The notes under the pieces: generated by a model
Database searches by the model: none
The model's input: only the letters and a program-made list of their open reading frames with translations
Told to the model about the DNA's origin: nothing
Source of the DNA: JAHOYW01 sp964515915
GTDB lineage: Bacteria; Verrucomicrobiota; Lentisphaeria; Victivallales; Victivallaceae
DNA: 5,427 nucleotides
Assembly: GCA_964515915.1 (NCBI GenBank)
Contig: CAZEXM010000144.1
Span: 1-5,427, forward strand
Reading direction: 5' to 3'
In this document: one piece after another, positions 5,286-5,427 of the stretch
How the letters are laid out: every line of letters begins with the position of its first letter
Position numbering within the stretch: the first letter of the stretch is position 1
Made by a program: the position numbers and the translations under genes

Positions 5286-5427
5286 CTTCGTTTCACTTCT
5301 GAAATAATTAGAAATCCAATATTGTAAATTAATCTTGCAAAAAGTTTTAAATTTTACTATATTTTGAAAATAAAATACTTAAGTTTTGCAGTTCGTTTTT
5401 CTGCTTGATATTATGATGCAATTTTGA

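Larger units (their letters stand above)
4994..5427. other. Right-hand intergenic region
   Basis: No gene is supported between the phosphatase leader and the window edge. A plus-strand frame ending near 5095 is mostly antisense to the phosphatase and ends in lysine-rich low complexity. The region holds the ribosome binding site, the candidate promoter and the REPIN-like element listed separately. Bases 5300-5427 are very AT-rich, with only short inverted repeats, and I see no function in them. Confidence 0.55.

Noticed and set aside
5336..5390. Distant inverted repeat TGCAAAA/TTTTGCA
   Set aside because: Seven AT-rich bases separated by more than 40 bases are easily chance in this composition.
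1..5427. CRISPR array, phage or defence genes
   Set aside because: There are no regularly spaced direct repeats and no phage, toxin-antitoxin or defence domains among the supported genes.

Overview
The window looks like chromosomal DNA from a bacterium of moderate G+C with AT-rich intergenic stretches. All four genes I can support lie on the minus strand, so in transcription order they run right to left. The REP-like dumbbell repeat at the right end and the mixture of bacterial housekeeping genes with a corrinoid methyltransferase would fit an anaerobic member of the Verrucomicrobiota/Lentisphaerota type. That placement is a guess from general impression, not from a phylogenetic marker.

Right part (about 4956-5427): no gene. 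It holds an inverted pair of small hairpins built like a REPIN (5206-5285), a candidate minus-strand promoter with a consensus -10 (5122-5150), and a good ribosome binding site (5001-5005) that sits better for a 5-codon mini-ORF than for the annotated gene.

Centre (2118-4955): a tight three-gene unit. An inositol-monophosphatase-family phosphatase is followed after 4 bases by rimO (the radical-SAM methylthiotransferase that modifies ribosomal protein S12), and after 8 bases by pgsA (phosphatidylglycerophosphate synthase). The spacing implies one transcript and translational coupling. The rimO-pgsA pairing is familiar from other bacteria; the phosphatase in front is less so.

Left part (1-2117): a 294-base AT-rich gap with several perfect palindromes leads into mtaB, a well-preserved methanol:corrinoid methyltransferase with the expected zinc ligands. 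It stands alone: neither the corrinoid protein MtaC nor the second methyltransferase MtaA is in the window. mtaB ends in a strong 14-bp hairpin whose T-run is better placed for transcription arriving from the left on the plus strand. The leftmost 400 bases contain no recognisable gene, but part of them could fold.

Nothing here is a clearly new multi-gene system. The points most worth a second look are the REPIN-like element with compensatory stem changes, the orphan mtaB with its unusual leader hairpin, and the convergent-looking terminator next to an unassigned, possibly transcribed segment.
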